A stretch of 32,046 nucleotides of DNA from an uncultured Campylobacter sp. (GTDB lineage: Bacteria; Campylobacterota; Campylobacteria; Campylobacterales; Campylobacteraceae). The stretch is from assembly GCF_938040115.1 (NCBI RefSeq), contig NZ_CALHXD010000016.1, forward strand, positions 1-32,046, written 5' to 3'. Below, piece by piece: positions 8,684 to 17,169 of this stretch (position 1 is its first letter; each line of letters starts with the position of its first letter). A program made the translations under genes and the position numbers. The notes under the pieces were generated by a model, which did not search any database, had not been told where the DNA came from, and worked only from the letters and a program-made list of their open reading frames with translations.

Positions 8684-9337
8684 TTACAAAAACATCCTCA
8701 TGATTGCGACGGCATATCGTATCGGCTCGAAAAAATAATCCTTTAGCGGCGAGATCACAATGATGACTAGTGCGATAAAGCCGTATCTTTGCATGCTATT
8801 TAGCCAGTTTGCCACGCCGTGAAGCCCAAAAATGCGCAAAAGATACTCAAGCGCCTTTGAGCCGTCAAGAGGCGGGATAGGGTAGAGGTTAAAGAGAGCT
8901 AGAACTAAATTTACGGCTGCTAGCATAAAAATAAACTCCGCTACCGCGCCGTTAAAAAAGCCGTCAAAACCTATAAATTTAAATAGGCAAAACGCTAGCG
9001 TAAAAAGAGCGAGGTTGTATGCGATACCTGCAAGCGCGACGATAATAGCAGCCTTGTAGCCGCCGTTATAAAGCACCGTGCGTAAATTTATGGGTACGGG
9101 TTTAGCCCAGCCAAACGTCACTCCCGTGCTAAGATACATGAGTGCGGGCACGACGATAGTGCCTAGCGGATCGACGTGTTTTATGGGATTTATGCTGAGC
9201 CGCCCCAAATTTTTGGCGGTTAGGTCGCCAAATTTAAACGCCGCGTATCCGTGCGCGATCTCGTGTCCGACGACGGAGATAACGAGCACGGCGACTAGGA
9301 TCGCAACCTGCGCGAAATCGATGTTATCAAGGTTCAT
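8684..9337 (-). CDS. M50 (site-2 protease) family membrane metalloprotease
   Basis: A 217-residue membrane protein. HEIAHGYAA (about residues 25-33) is the zinc-binding HExxH motif within a membrane helix. NLYPIPPLDGSKAL (about 151-164) is the second family signature, with the Asp that is the third zinc ligand. It has several hydrophobic segments and no PDZ domain, so it belongs to the short M50 group of unknown substrate rather than to RseP. It overlaps lepB by 4 bases (ATGA) and ends the folD-lepB unit. Confidence 0.92.
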   Translation of the reverse strand: MNLDNIDFAQVAILVAVLVISVVGHEIAHGYAAFKFGDLTAKNLGRLSINPIKHVDPLGTIVVPALMYLSTGVTFGWAKPVPINLRTVLYNGGYKAAIIVALAGIAYNLALFTLAFCLFKFIGFDGFFNGAVAEFIFMLAAVNLVLALFNLYPIPPLDGSKALEYLLRIFGLHGVANWLNSMQRYGFIALVIIVISPLKDYFFEPIRYAVAIMRMFL

Positions 9338-10200
9338 TCGATCTTGTTTCCGTCGTTTTTAGCTTCGGCTTTGGCGGCGTCTAGCAGCTCAGGCGAGTTT
9401 TGTATAAAGTCCACGCTCTTGCCGACTCTGTTCCATCTGATTTTGTATTCGTCGTCCCAGCTAAAGTAGACAAACCAGGGCTTGCCAACTATGTTTTTAT
9501 AGGCCACGGGCCCCCAAAAGCGGCTGTCGTTCGAGTGGTCGCGGTTATCGCCGATCATGAAAAACTCGCCCTCTGGAACCTGAAAATAAAATGCGTTAAA
9601 CGGATAGTTGCCTACGCTGGGTAGCTCGTTTACGATAACGGGCTGCATGGCGAATTTGCTCGCGTTTAGGTAGTTTACGGCTAGTTCAAATAAATTTACC
9701 TTCTCGTCGTAGTGTATGCCGCCGAATTTATATGGCTCGCGTACGAAAAGCTTGCCGCCAAATTTTACTATATCTTTTTCGTCAAAATTTGCCTTTATAA
9801 ACTCCTCGCCCTCGTGCGGGTGTAAAAATAGTGCCTTTTCGGTGAAAATCACTTCATCGCCGCCGACTGCGAAATTTCGCTTGACGTAGTGGATCTTTTC
9901 ATCGTGCGGATAGCGAAAAACCACGATATCGCCGCGCTGCGGTTTTGCGCCCTCGATGAGGTGGCCGTTGCTGTTAAAATCTGGCAAAACCTTGACCTCG
10001 ATCCACGGAATGCGCGGAGTCGAGATGCCGTAACTAAATTTTTTAACAAAAAGATGATCGCCGACTAAAAGCGTGTCCTTCATCGAACCAGACGGTATCA
10101 CGAAGGCCTGTGCGACAAAGAAAATCACGAGCAAGACGATGATGACAGTGCCCGTCCAGCTGTTTGAAAAATCTAAAAATCTATTAAACGCTTTTTTCAA
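9334..10200 (-). CDS. lepB: Signal peptidase I
   Basis: A 288-residue inner-membrane protease that cuts signal peptides from exported proteins. One N-terminal membrane helix (about residues 17-34) leads to the catalytic serine in IPSGSM (Ser39) and the catalytic lysine in YVKRNFAVGGD (Lys107). GDNRDHSNDSRFWGPV is the conserved box near the C-terminus. The residue after SGSM is Lys-Asp where many enzymes have Met/Glu-Pro. The start is TTG, three bases after the folD stop, with AAGG upstream, so translation probably follows folD directly. Confidence 0.95.
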   Translation of the reverse strand: MKKAFNRFLDFSNSWTGTVIIVLLVIFFVAQAFVIPSGSMKDTLLVGDHLFVKKFSYGISTPRIPWIEVKVLPDFNSNGHLIEGAKPQRGDIVVFRYPHDEKIHYVKRNFAVGGDEVIFTEKALFLHPHEGEEFIKANFDEKDIVKFGGKLFVREPYKFGGIHYDEKVNLFELAVNYLNASKFAMQPVIVNELPSVGNYPFNAFYFQVPEGEFFMIGDNRDHSNDSRFWGPVAYKNIVGKPWFVYFSWDDEYKIRWNRVGKSVDFIQNSPELLDAAKAEAKNDGNKIE

Positions 10201-10203
10201 AAT

Positions 10204-11055
10204 TTATGCCTTTTTTGCGCGGTTTTTGGCTGATTTTATGGTGTTTGACAGTAGCATCGCGATAGTCATCGGACCTACGCCGCCTGGAACGGGCGTTATA
10301 AATGAGCATTTTGGCGCTACCTCGTCAAATTTGACGTCGCCTTTTAGCTTGCCGTCGTCCATGCGGTTTATGCCTACGTCGATCACGACGGCGCCGTCTT
10401 TTACCATATCAGCCGTTACGAAATCGGCCCTGCCGATAGCGGCTACTAGGATGTCGGCGTCCGCGCAAATTTCTTTTAAATTTCGCGTTTTGCTATGCGT
10501 CACGGTTACGGTCGCATTGGCGTTTAGTAGTAGATTTGCCATCGGTTTGCCTACTATGTTGCTGCGTCCGATCACGACGGCGTTTTTGCCCTCTAAATTT
10601 ATATCGTAGGCTTTAAAAATTTCCATTATGCCTAGCGGCGTGCACGGTACGAACCCGTCAAGTCCGCTAGCTAGCTTGCCGACGTTTATCGCGGCAAAGC
10701 CGTCCACGTCTTTTGCGGGACTAATGGTTTCTAAAATTTTATTCGTATCTATATGCTTTGGTAGCGGCAGCTGAACTAGGATGCCGTCGATACCGTCGTC
10801 TAAATTTAACACGTCTATTAGCGCGATTAGCTCGCTTTGAGTCGTAGACTCTGGCAAGCGGTGCATAACGCTTTTTATATCGCAGGCTATGCAGGCTTTT
10901 TCTTTTGCCGCGACGTAGGTTTGGCTGGCTTTATCCTCGCCGACTAGTATCACCGCAAGCGCAGGCTCTATGCCTTGATTTTTCAAATTTAACGCTTCGT
11001 TTTTTACTCTTTCTTTTACTTGCGCACTTACGTTTTTGCCGTCTAATATCGTCAT
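10204..11055 (-). CDS. folD: Bifunctional methylenetetrahydrofolate dehydrogenase/cyclohydrolase
   Basis: A 283-residue enzyme of one-carbon metabolism that converts 5,10-methylene-THF to 10-formyl-THF with NADP+. The catalytic YxxxK (Tyr47, Lys51), the substrate motif QLPLPKHID, the signature PAKDVDGF and the cofactor-binding GRSNIVGKPMANLLL are all present. The length is normal. The ATG has AAGGA upstream. It is the first gene of the folD-lepB-M50 unit and diverges from the cytochrome-hemL operon across an 82-base gap. Confidence 0.96.
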   Translation of the reverse strand: MTILDGKNVSAQVKERVKNEALNLKNQGIEPALAVILVGEDKASQTYVAAKEKACIACDIKSVMHRLPESTTQSELIALIDVLNLDDGIDGILVQLPLPKHIDTNKILETISPAKDVDGFAAINVGKLASGLDGFVPCTPLGIMEIFKAYDINLEGKNAVVIGRSNIVGKPMANLLLNANATVTVTHSKTRNLKEICADADILVAAIGRADFVTADMVKDGAVVIDVGINRMDDGKLKGDVKFDEVAPKCSFITPVPGGVGPMTIAMLLSNTIKSAKNRAKKA

Positions 11056-11090
11056 TTTCGTCCTTTATTACTTTTTAATCGCAAAGATTG

Positions 11091-11096
11091 TATGAT
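11091..11096 (+). promoter_or_regulatory. Possible -10 box of the cytochrome-hemL operon
   Basis: TATGAT stands 42 bases before the ATG of the cytochrome gene in the folD/cytochrome divergent region. No clear -35 box is seen. This is the best -10 match in the region but rests on one hexamer. Confidence 0.35.
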
Positions 11097-11137
11097 AGCT
11101 AATTTTAGATTAAATTTACGAAAAAGCGAAAGAATTT

Positions 11138-11494
11138 ATGAAAATTTGGCTGATTTTTTGGTTGCTTTACGGTGCGGCGTTTGCGAGCGATTTTATCACG
11201 AAAAACGAATACGCAAGGATGCTCTATCAAAACCCGCGCGGCATCGGCTGCGACAAGTGTCACGGCAGCGGCGGCGAAGGCTCGCTCATATCAAAATATA
11301 GACATTTCGATAAAAAAACCAAGCAGGTCATCGACGACGAGCTAAGAGCGCCAAGGATAAACAATCTTGATTTTGAGACGTTTAAAGAGGGCGTGCTAAG
11401 CGCAAAAAGCGTGATGCCTAGCTACTTTCTAACCGACGAAGAGATAAATTTGCTTTACGAATACGTTATAAATTTCAACAAGGATAAAAAATGA
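11138..11494 (+). CDS. Periplasmic monohaem c-type cytochrome
   Basis: A 118-residue protein with a signal peptide cleaved near AFA-S (residue 17). CDKCHG (residues 38-43) is the haem-binding CxxCH motif. MPSYFLTDEEINLLYEYV (from Met93) supplies the likely axial methionine and the C-terminal helix of a class I cytochrome c. It should be a small soluble periplasmic electron carrier. It overlaps hemL by 4 bases (ATGA), so cytochrome and haem synthesis are translationally linked. A similar small gene sits beside hemL and folD in C. jejuni, as I recall. Its redox partner is unknown. Confidence 0.88.
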   Translation: MKIWLIFWLLYGAAFASDFITKNEYARMLYQNPRGIGCDKCHGSGGEGSLISKYRHFDKKTKQVIDDELRAPRINNLDFETFKEGVLSAKSVMPSYFLTDEEINLLYEYVINFNKDKK

Positions 11495-12906
11495 CTAACA
11501 AAGAAGCTTTCGGGCTAGCTAAAAAATATATCCCGGGCGGCGTAGATTCGCCCGTTCGCGCGTTTGGCAGCGTAGGCGGCGAGCCTTTTATAGTAGAGCG
11601 CGGCGAGGGCGCGTATCTAGTCGATATCGAGGGTAACCGCTATCTAGACTTCATCCAGAGCTGGGGACCGCTCATTTTCGGGCACTGCGATCCCGACATC
11701 GAAAGCGCGGTGATAGCGACGGCTAAAAAGGGACTAAGCTTTGGCGCTCCGTCAAATTTAGAAACAAGGCTAGCCAAACTAATCTGCGACGAGTTTAAAA
11801 ACGTAGAAAAAGTGCGCTTCGTAAGCTCAGGCACGGAGGCCACTATGAGCGCTATCCGCGTGGCGCGCGGCTTTAGCGGTAAGGACGGGCTGATAAAATT
11901 TGAAGGCTGCTATCACGGGCACAGCGACGCGCTTTTGGTAAAAGCAGGCAGCGGCGCGACCACCTACGGCAACGCATCTAGCGGCGGTGTGCCTGCGGAC
12001 GTGGTTAAAAACACCTATCTAGCGCGCTACAACGATATAGAAAGCGTGCGAGCGATATTTGAGGCAAATCCTGGCAAAATCGGCGCGCTAATCATCGAGC
12101 CGATCGCGGGAAACATGGGGCTGGTGCCTGCTGATAACGAGTTTTTAAGCGAGCTTAGACGCCTTTGCGACCAAAACGGCGCGGTGCTGATTTTCGACGA
12201 GGTTATGAGCGGATTTCGCGCGAGCAGGCACGGATCGTTTGAATTTAATGGCATTGAGGCCGATCTCGTGACCTTTGGTAAGGTTATCGGCGGAGGCTGC
12301 CCTGCGGCGGCATTTGGCGGAAAGGCTGCTATCATGGACTGCCTGAGCCCAGAAGGCGCGGTGTATCAGGCGGGCACGCTAAGCGGTAATCCAGTAGCCA
12401 TGGCCGCAGGCATCGCAAGCCTGAGTAAAATTTTTGCTGATCATGATCTTTATGACCGCCTAAACAAACTAGCCGTACTGTTCGTGCACGGGCTAAAAAG
12501 CGTCGCCGCGAAGCACGGCATCGCACTACAAGCGACGGTGCGAGGCTCGATGTTTGGCTTTTTCTTTACCGCAAGCGAGGTTAAAAACTATGACGATGCG
12601 TTAAAAAGCGACGTCAAACTTTACGCTAAATTTCACGCCAAAATGCTTAAAAAAGGCGTCTATCTAGCGCCTAGCCAGTTTGAGACGGGCTTTATCTGCG
12701 ACGCGATGAGCGAAGAGGATATTAAATTTGCCATTAAAGCCGCAGACGAGAGCTTTGCCGAGATAGTCGCGCAAGACGCGAGCGAAAACGAAGAAATGCG
12801 CGAGGTAAAAGCAAGGATCGCCGATCTAGAAGAGCGTCTAAAAGAGGCCAGAAAAGAGCGCGAAGCGATACAAGAACGCATGAAAAACAGCTGGGGATTT
12901 GCCTAA
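11491..12906 (+). CDS. hemL: Glutamate-1-semialdehyde 2,1-aminomutase
   Basis: A 471-residue PLP enzyme that makes 5-aminolevulinate, the first committed haem precursor, in the C5 pathway. SSGTEATMSAIR (residues 112-123), DEVMSGFR (236-243) and the PLP lysine Lys264 in TFGKVIGGG are all present. The usual length is about 425-430. The extra 40 or so residues at the C-terminus (from about 430) are strongly charged and look like a coiled coil (VKARIADLEERLKEARKE). The start overlaps the cytochrome stop, and the stop overlaps the next ATG (TAATG). The catalytic call is sure; the tail has no known role. Confidence 0.96.
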   Translation: MTNKEAFGLAKKYIPGGVDSPVRAFGSVGGEPFIVERGEGAYLVDIEGNRYLDFIQSWGPLIFGHCDPDIESAVIATAKKGLSFGAPSNLETRLAKLICDEFKNVEKVRFVSSGTEATMSAIRVARGFSGKDGLIKFEGCYHGHSDALLVKAGSGATTYGNASSGGVPADVVKNTYLARYNDIESVRAIFEANPGKIGALIIEPIAGNMGLVPADNEFLSELRRLCDQNGAVLIFDEVMSGFRASRHGSFEFNGIEADLVTFGKVIGGGCPAAAFGGKAAIMDCLSPEGAVYQAGTLSGNPVAMAAGIASLSKIFADHDLYDRLNKLAVLFVHGLKSVAAKHGIALQATVRGSMFGFFFTASEVKNYDDALKSDVKLYAKFHAKMLKKGVYLAPSQFETGFICDAMSEEDIKFAIKAADESFAEIVAQDASENEEMREVKARIADLEERLKEARKEREAIQERMKNSWGFA

Positions 12907-13181
12907 TGGCGAAGATAAATTTAGGCGACGTCGTAAAGGGAGCCGAGCAGCTAAGTCTGGGCGTTTCTATCGTCGTCGCGCTTGCTATCGGGGCTGGGTT
13001 TGGCTACTGGATGATGAAGGAAACAGGCTGGACGTGGACGCTGTTTGCGGGCATAGCCGTCGGTATCGCCGCAGCCGCGCTAAATGTCAAAAAGGCCTAC
13101 GACACGCAGATAAAAAGCCTTGAGCAGCTAAAAGACGAGAGTAAATTTAAACCCGCGAAAGACGACGAGGACGATGAGTGA
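12906..13181 (+). CDS. AtpZ/AtpI-like small membrane protein
   Basis: A 91-residue protein with two hydrophobic segments (about residues 17-38 and 42-62) joined by a short turn with GYWMMKETGWTW, and an acidic tail ending KDDEDDE. This is the AtpZ/AtpI pattern: small two-helix proteins, usually near ATP synthase genes, linked to assembly of the F-type ATPase and to Mg2+ or Ca2+ movement. No ATP synthase genes are in the window, so the role here is less certain. It is coupled to hemL (TAATG) and to the following gene (GTGA). Confidence 0.7.
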   Translation: MAKINLGDVVKGAEQLSLGVSIVVALAIGAGFGYWMMKETGWTWTLFAGIAVGIAAAALNVKKAYDTQIKSLEQLKDESKFKPAKDDEDDE

Positions 13182-13918
13182 ATTTTAGGCTCCTTGCCGT
13201 TTACGGCGCGTTTGAGGCCTTGTTGTTGCTGGGCTCTGCAGTATTTGGCCGTGCGTGGTTTTATAGCTCGCATGTTGCTTTTGCGGGCTCGCTTTTGGTG
13301 TTAGCCGCAACCTTTAGAGCATACAAAAAGCGCGTGCAAAACGGAGTGCGAGACTATGACGCCTCCGCAGAGGACGACATAGACGAATGGGGCGAAAATC
13401 ACGAGGAGTTTCCCGATCGCCCCGCGGAGGCTAAATTTTACGGGCATGACCCGCACCGCGAAGATGCTAAATGCTTGGACGCGTTAAATTTAGAGGACTA
13501 CGCAAAAACGGACGCACAGCTAAATTTAAAAGACGAAAACGAGCGGGTTAAATTTGACGCGGCAACAGAACAAAACGAATCCGTGCGGGGCAAATTTGAC
13601 GATCCAAATTTAAGCGGCGCAGATCAAAATAGCGAGTCAAATTTAAGCCGGGCAAACGAGTTAAATTTAAACGAATCAAATCAAAATAGCGAAACTAAGC
13701 CCTCAAAAAAGCAAAATTTCGCGCGTAATTTAAAGCAAAATTCGCCCAACTATTTCACCGCTTTCGTGCCTTTTCGGCTGATCGCGTATACGGTTTTGGT
13801 CGTCGGATTTTTGGCGCTAAAAAGACAAGACAACCTTGATATCGCCGCGTTTTTGATCGCGCTTGCGGCGATGCCCGCGGGCGCTTTGATATATGGAGTA
13901 AAAAGCAATGAGAAATAG
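13178..13918 (+). CDS. Integral membrane protein with long disordered insert
   Basis: A 246-residue protein of unknown function. Two hydrophobic segments lie at the N-terminus (about residues 5-48) and two at the C-terminus (about 195-240). Between them are some 140 residues, very rich in Asp, Glu, Asn, Gln and Ser, with repeated LNL, NLS and KFD units. These units are the translation of the AAATTT motif in different frames, spaced about 20-60 bases apart. The start is GTG, overlapping the AtpZ-like stop, and the end overlaps the next gene by 11 bases. The hydrophobic ends look like the real protein; the middle looks like a motif-driven expansion. Confidence 0.75.
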   Translation: MNFRLLAVYGAFEALLLLGSAVFGRAWFYSSHVAFAGSLLVLAATFRAYKKRVQNGVRDYDASAEDDIDEWGENHEEFPDRPAEAKFYGHDPHREDAKCLDALNLEDYAKTDAQLNLKDENERVKFDAATEQNESVRGKFDDPNLSGADQNSESNLSRANELNLNESNQNSETKPSKKQNFARNLKQNSPNYFTAFVPFRLIAYTVLVVGFLALKRQDNLDIAAFLIALAAMPAGALIYGVKSNEK

Positions 13919-15104
13919 CTCGATAATAACGATTAGATCGATGTTTGCACTATTTGTAGGGATGGCGTTTTTGTTTGTGGGAAACGGCCTCATCATCAGC
14001 TCTGCGGGCGTCGAGCTAAAAAAAATGGGCGCGGACGAGCTAGAGACGGGATTTGTTATCGCGGTATTTTTCGTTGGAGCTATGATAGCTACGATATTTT
14101 CGCATAAAATCGTCTCAAAAGTCGGCCATATCAGGAGCTTTGGGATATTTGCGTCGCTTTTTGGTATCGCGGCGATGTTTCACGACCTTAGCCAAAATCT
14201 CTATTTTTGGGCGTTTTTGCGCGGGTGTTTGGGATTTTGCTACTACTCGATCTTGATGATAATCGAAAGCTGGCTCAACGCGCGCGCTAGAAACGAAGTG
14301 CGCTCGCGAGTACTGGCATTTTACGAGATCACGTTTTACGTATGTTTTGGGCTGGGTATCCTCGTGCTATCGCTAAATTTATCCACTTCTCACGTGCTTT
14401 TGCTTAGCGCGGCGTTTATTTTGTTTTCGAGTATTCCTTTAAATTTAATCCGCATCAAAGAGCCGCCTATCCCCGAAAAAAAGAGCGTCTCGATCCCGAG
14501 GGTCTTTGCGCTCGTGCCTTTGGCGCTCATTACCAGCATCGTAGCGGGCATCCTCATAAACGGCTTTTTTGCGATGGCTAGCGTTTATATCCTGCTGCAA
14601 GGATACGGCGCGAGGGAGGTTTCGTTTTTTATGACCGTCGCGATGGCGGGCGGCTTTATCGCCCACTCTCTCATCGGCGGTTTTTCGGATAAATTCGGTC
14701 GCCGCCCCGCGATAATGTGCTGTGCGGGCGTGTCGCTATTTGCGGCTATTTGTTTTTTGGCGCTTAAGCCCTCTATCTACGCGCAGTACGTTTTGTCGTT
14801 TTTTCTAGGCTCGGGCGCTTTTTGTCTCTACGCGTTATCGCTCGCTCGCGCCAACGACGTTTTAAAGCACAAAAATCAAGGCATCGAAGTAGGTCGCGCC
14901 GTGCTTTTTAGTTACTCTTTCGGCTCGCTTCTTTCGTCCGTGATAATGGGCGCTAGCATGCAAATTTTAGGCTTTGACGGCTTTATGTGGGTTTATGCAG
15001 CGCTGCTTGCGTTTCTTATCGCATTTTGCCTCACGCAAAAGACCGTTCCGCTCGAAAGCAGAAGCGACTTTGAGCATAGCCCCGGCACGATGGCAAATAG
15101 CTAA
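13908..15104 (+). CDS. MFS transporter, YcaD-like
   Basis: A 398-residue protein with about twelve hydrophobic segments. IIESWLNARARNEVRSRVLA (about residues 117-136) is typical of the YcaD-like branch of the major facilitator superfamily, and GGFSDKFGRRPA (about 255-266) is the loop motif DxxGRR in the second half. The substrate is unknown. It overlaps the preceding gene by 11 bases and ends the cytochrome-hemL operon; the FliK-like gene begins 30 bases later. Confidence 0.88.
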   Translation: MRNSSIITIRSMFALFVGMAFLFVGNGLIISSAGVELKKMGADELETGFVIAVFFVGAMIATIFSHKIVSKVGHIRSFGIFASLFGIAAMFHDLSQNLYFWAFLRGCLGFCYYSILMIIESWLNARARNEVRSRVLAFYEITFYVCFGLGILVLSLNLSTSHVLLLSAAFILFSSIPLNLIRIKEPPIPEKKSVSIPRVFALVPLALITSIVAGILINGFFAMASVYILLQGYGAREVSFFMTVAMAGGFIAHSLIGGFSDKFGRRPAIMCCAGVSLFAAICFLALKPSIYAQYVLSFFLGSGAFCLYALSLARANDVLKHKNQGIEVGRAVLFSYSFGSLLSSVIMGASMQILGFDGFMWVYAALLAFLIAFCLTQKTVPLESRSDFEHSPGTMANS

Positions 15105-15134
15105 TGAAAATCTCAAATTTGACGATATAGCCGT

Positions 15135-16823
15135 ATGGAATCAGTAAATAACGCTATAAGCTCGCAAATCGCGACCCAGGCCGCAGTCAGCGGCGCGCTA
15201 CCCAAAACCGGCGGCGTAGGCGGCGCAAACGCCGGACAGACGGGCGAAACCAAAAATCTTTTTAAAAATCAGCCTGCGCCCTCGCAAAATTTAGACTCCG
15301 AGGCCGCGGATAACGCCGTAAAGGATCTAGATAAGCTCGTAAATAAGCTTTTAAACGAGCTAAAATCAAGCCCGACGCAGGCCAAAGAGCTAGCCGCGCA
15401 GGCTAAAAATCTCCAGCTCTCGCCAAATCTCGCAAAAGATATGAAAAGCCTCGTCGCACTTGCCGAAAACGAGCCCGATCTAAAGGAGTTCGCGCTTAAG
15501 CTAAAGGAGTTTTTAAAACCCGTCGCCGACATAAAAAGCGCGCCGCTAAACGAGCAGATAAAAAACTCGGGTATCATGCTGGAGGCAAATTTAAAGGACG
15601 CGCTAAACGGCAAATTTAACCTACCTAGCGCGATAAATAAGCTATTTGGCGATATAAAAAATCTCTCAAATCAGCAGCTTTTGGAGCAAATTTCAGCCTT
15701 AGCTAAGGATGACAGCCTAAGCACGAACGAGAGCTTTGCGAGGCTTGATCAAATTTTACAAAGCGCTAAAACCGCAGCCAAAGATACGCTAGCGGGCTCG
15801 CCTTTTAAACAGCTTTTTGAAATCGCCGATAAGCTCGAAAACTCGGCTAAATTTATGGACAAGCAAGCAAACGCCATGAGCGGCAGCGGGCTAAGCCTAA
15901 ACGAAAAAACGCTAAACGCCGAGCTAAATAAAATCTCGCAGCTGCTGGCAAACGCGGGTGAGAAAATGCAAAATTTAAACAGCGAAAAGCTAAGTCAAAA
16001 CAGGGGCTTTGCTTTAAATTTCGCCGAGCTAAAAAGCGCGGTAAAAGATCTAACGGACGAGCTTAGCGCGCTTGCGGCCTCGCAGGATAAATTTAACGAT
16101 TTCGCGCAAAAAATCGTCCGAGACGGCGCGGAAGGAAGCGATGGCGCGACGCTACAAGATAAGCTGCAAAATGCGGCTAGAAAGCTAAATTTTGCCCTGC
16201 AAATCGCCGATAAAGCGGGCTTTGAAGCAAAAAATAACTTAGATGAGGTCGGCAAGTTAATAAAGCAGCAAAACATCGCTCGCGCCGAGCTTGGCGCCGT
16301 GACGCCAAAAAGCGCCGAAGAGACGGCAAAGGTGCTACAAAACGACGTAAAAAGCGCGCTTTTAAATATGCAGTCAAAGTCCCCAGACGCTAGCCCAGTA
16401 AAAGACGCCGCCTCAAAGCTGCTCGCTCAAATCGAGATGCATCAGCTAGCCTCCGCGGTCGCAGGCGGCGTGCAGACCTATTTACCGTACGTCTGGGAGG
16501 GCGTTGAGGGCGGAAATATCAGGTTTAAGCAGGGCAAAAAGCAAAAACACTACGCGCAAATCGACCTAAATTTTCAAAATTTCGGCCAAATCAATATCAT
16601 GGTGGCGCTCAGCGAAAACAAATACATCGACCTTGCGATCGCGACGCAAAAAGAGGAGTTTAAGGATCTGATTTTAAGCGGCGCGAAGGAGCTAAAAAGG
16701 GCTATCGGCGAGCAGGGGCTGATAGTGTCGAATTTTAGCCTAAAAACTATGCCTAAACTGCGTCTTAGCGGCGTTTACGGCGGTCTGGATAAGCTTGATA
16801 TGGGCTTTGATAAAAAGGCGTAA
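15135..16823 (+). CDS. FliK-like flagellar hook-length control protein (C-terminal Flg_hook domain)
   Basis: A 562-residue protein without membrane segments. The first 440 residues are Ala-, Lys-, Asn- and Leu-rich, helical and of low complexity. The C-terminal 110 residues match the Flg_hook/FliK_C pattern: a strand-rich part (IDLNFQNFGQINIMVALS) followed by LILSGAKELKRAIGEQGLI and a last strand. In FliK this domain talks to the FlhB C-terminal domain to stop rod/hook export. The next gene is a free-standing FlhB C-terminal domain, which supports this call. No strong ribosome site is seen before the ATG. Whether it is the main FliK or a second copy cannot be told here. Confidence 0.7.
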   Translation: MESVNNAISSQIATQAAVSGALPKTGGVGGANAGQTGETKNLFKNQPAPSQNLDSEAADNAVKDLDKLVNKLLNELKSSPTQAKELAAQAKNLQLSPNLAKDMKSLVALAENEPDLKEFALKLKEFLKPVADIKSAPLNEQIKNSGIMLEANLKDALNGKFNLPSAINKLFGDIKNLSNQQLLEQISALAKDDSLSTNESFARLDQILQSAKTAAKDTLAGSPFKQLFEIADKLENSAKFMDKQANAMSGSGLSLNEKTLNAELNKISQLLANAGEKMQNLNSEKLSQNRGFALNFAELKSAVKDLTDELSALAASQDKFNDFAQKIVRDGAEGSDGATLQDKLQNAARKLNFALQIADKAGFEAKNNLDEVGKLIKQQNIARAELGAVTPKSAEETAKVLQNDVKSALLNMQSKSPDASPVKDAASKLLAQIEMHQLASAVAGGVQTYLPYVWEGVEGGNIRFKQGKKQKHYAQIDLNFQNFGQINIMVALSENKYIDLAIATQKEEFKDLILSGAKELKRAIGEQGLIVSNFSLKTMPKLRLSGVYGGLDKLDMGFDKKA

Positions 16824-16825
16824 AT

Positions 16826-17095
16826 TTGGCAAAAGTGCAAAAAACTAAAAAAGCCGTGGCTCTTGGCTACAATCGCCAAAAAGATAATGCTCCAAAGGTG
16901 CTAGCTACGGGTTCGGGCGAAGTGGCAAAAAATATCATAAATCTAGCCAAATCTCACGATATACCGATCAAAGAGGACGCCGATCTAATCGAGGTTCTAA
17001 GCAAGGTCGATCTAAACGAGGAAGTCCCGCCAAATCTCTATAAAGCGGTCGCGGAAATCTTTAGCTTTTTGTATCAAATGACGAATAAAAAATAG
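16826..17095 (+). CDS. flhX: FlhX, free-standing FlhB C-terminal-domain paralogue
   Basis: An 89-residue soluble protein that aligns with the part of FlhB after the self-cleavage site: AVALGYNRQKDNAPKVLATG, then IPIKEDADLIEVL and VPPNLYKAVAEIFSFLYQM. The NPTH cleavage motif itself is absent: the protein starts just where the FlhB-CC fragment would start after cleavage. In H. pylori the equivalent HP1575 can replace the FlhB-CC fragment in flagellar export. The start is TTG two bases after the FliK-like stop, so the two genes are tightly coupled, which fits a FliK/FlhB-CC partnership. Confidence 0.88.
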   Translation: MAKVQKTKKAVALGYNRQKDNAPKVLATGSGEVAKNIINLAKSHDIPIKEDADLIEVLSKVDLNEEVPPNLYKAVAEIFSFLYQMTNKK

Positions 17096-17096
17096 G

Positions 17097-17141
17097 GCGC
17101 TTGCGGCAAAGTAGAAGCGAGGGCAGGCTTATCGCAAGTGC
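17097..17141. repeat. Inverted repeat after flhX
   Basis: GCGCTTGCG (17097-17105) and CGCAAGTGC (17133-17141) pair over nine positions with one G-T pair, around a 27-base loop. The structure lies between the flhX stop and the small membrane peptide. No U-run follows, so it is not an ordinary terminator; an attenuating or mRNA-stabilising role is possible. Confidence 0.4.
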
Positions 17142-17169
17142 AAATTTGAGCGCGAACTAGGAAATTTAA

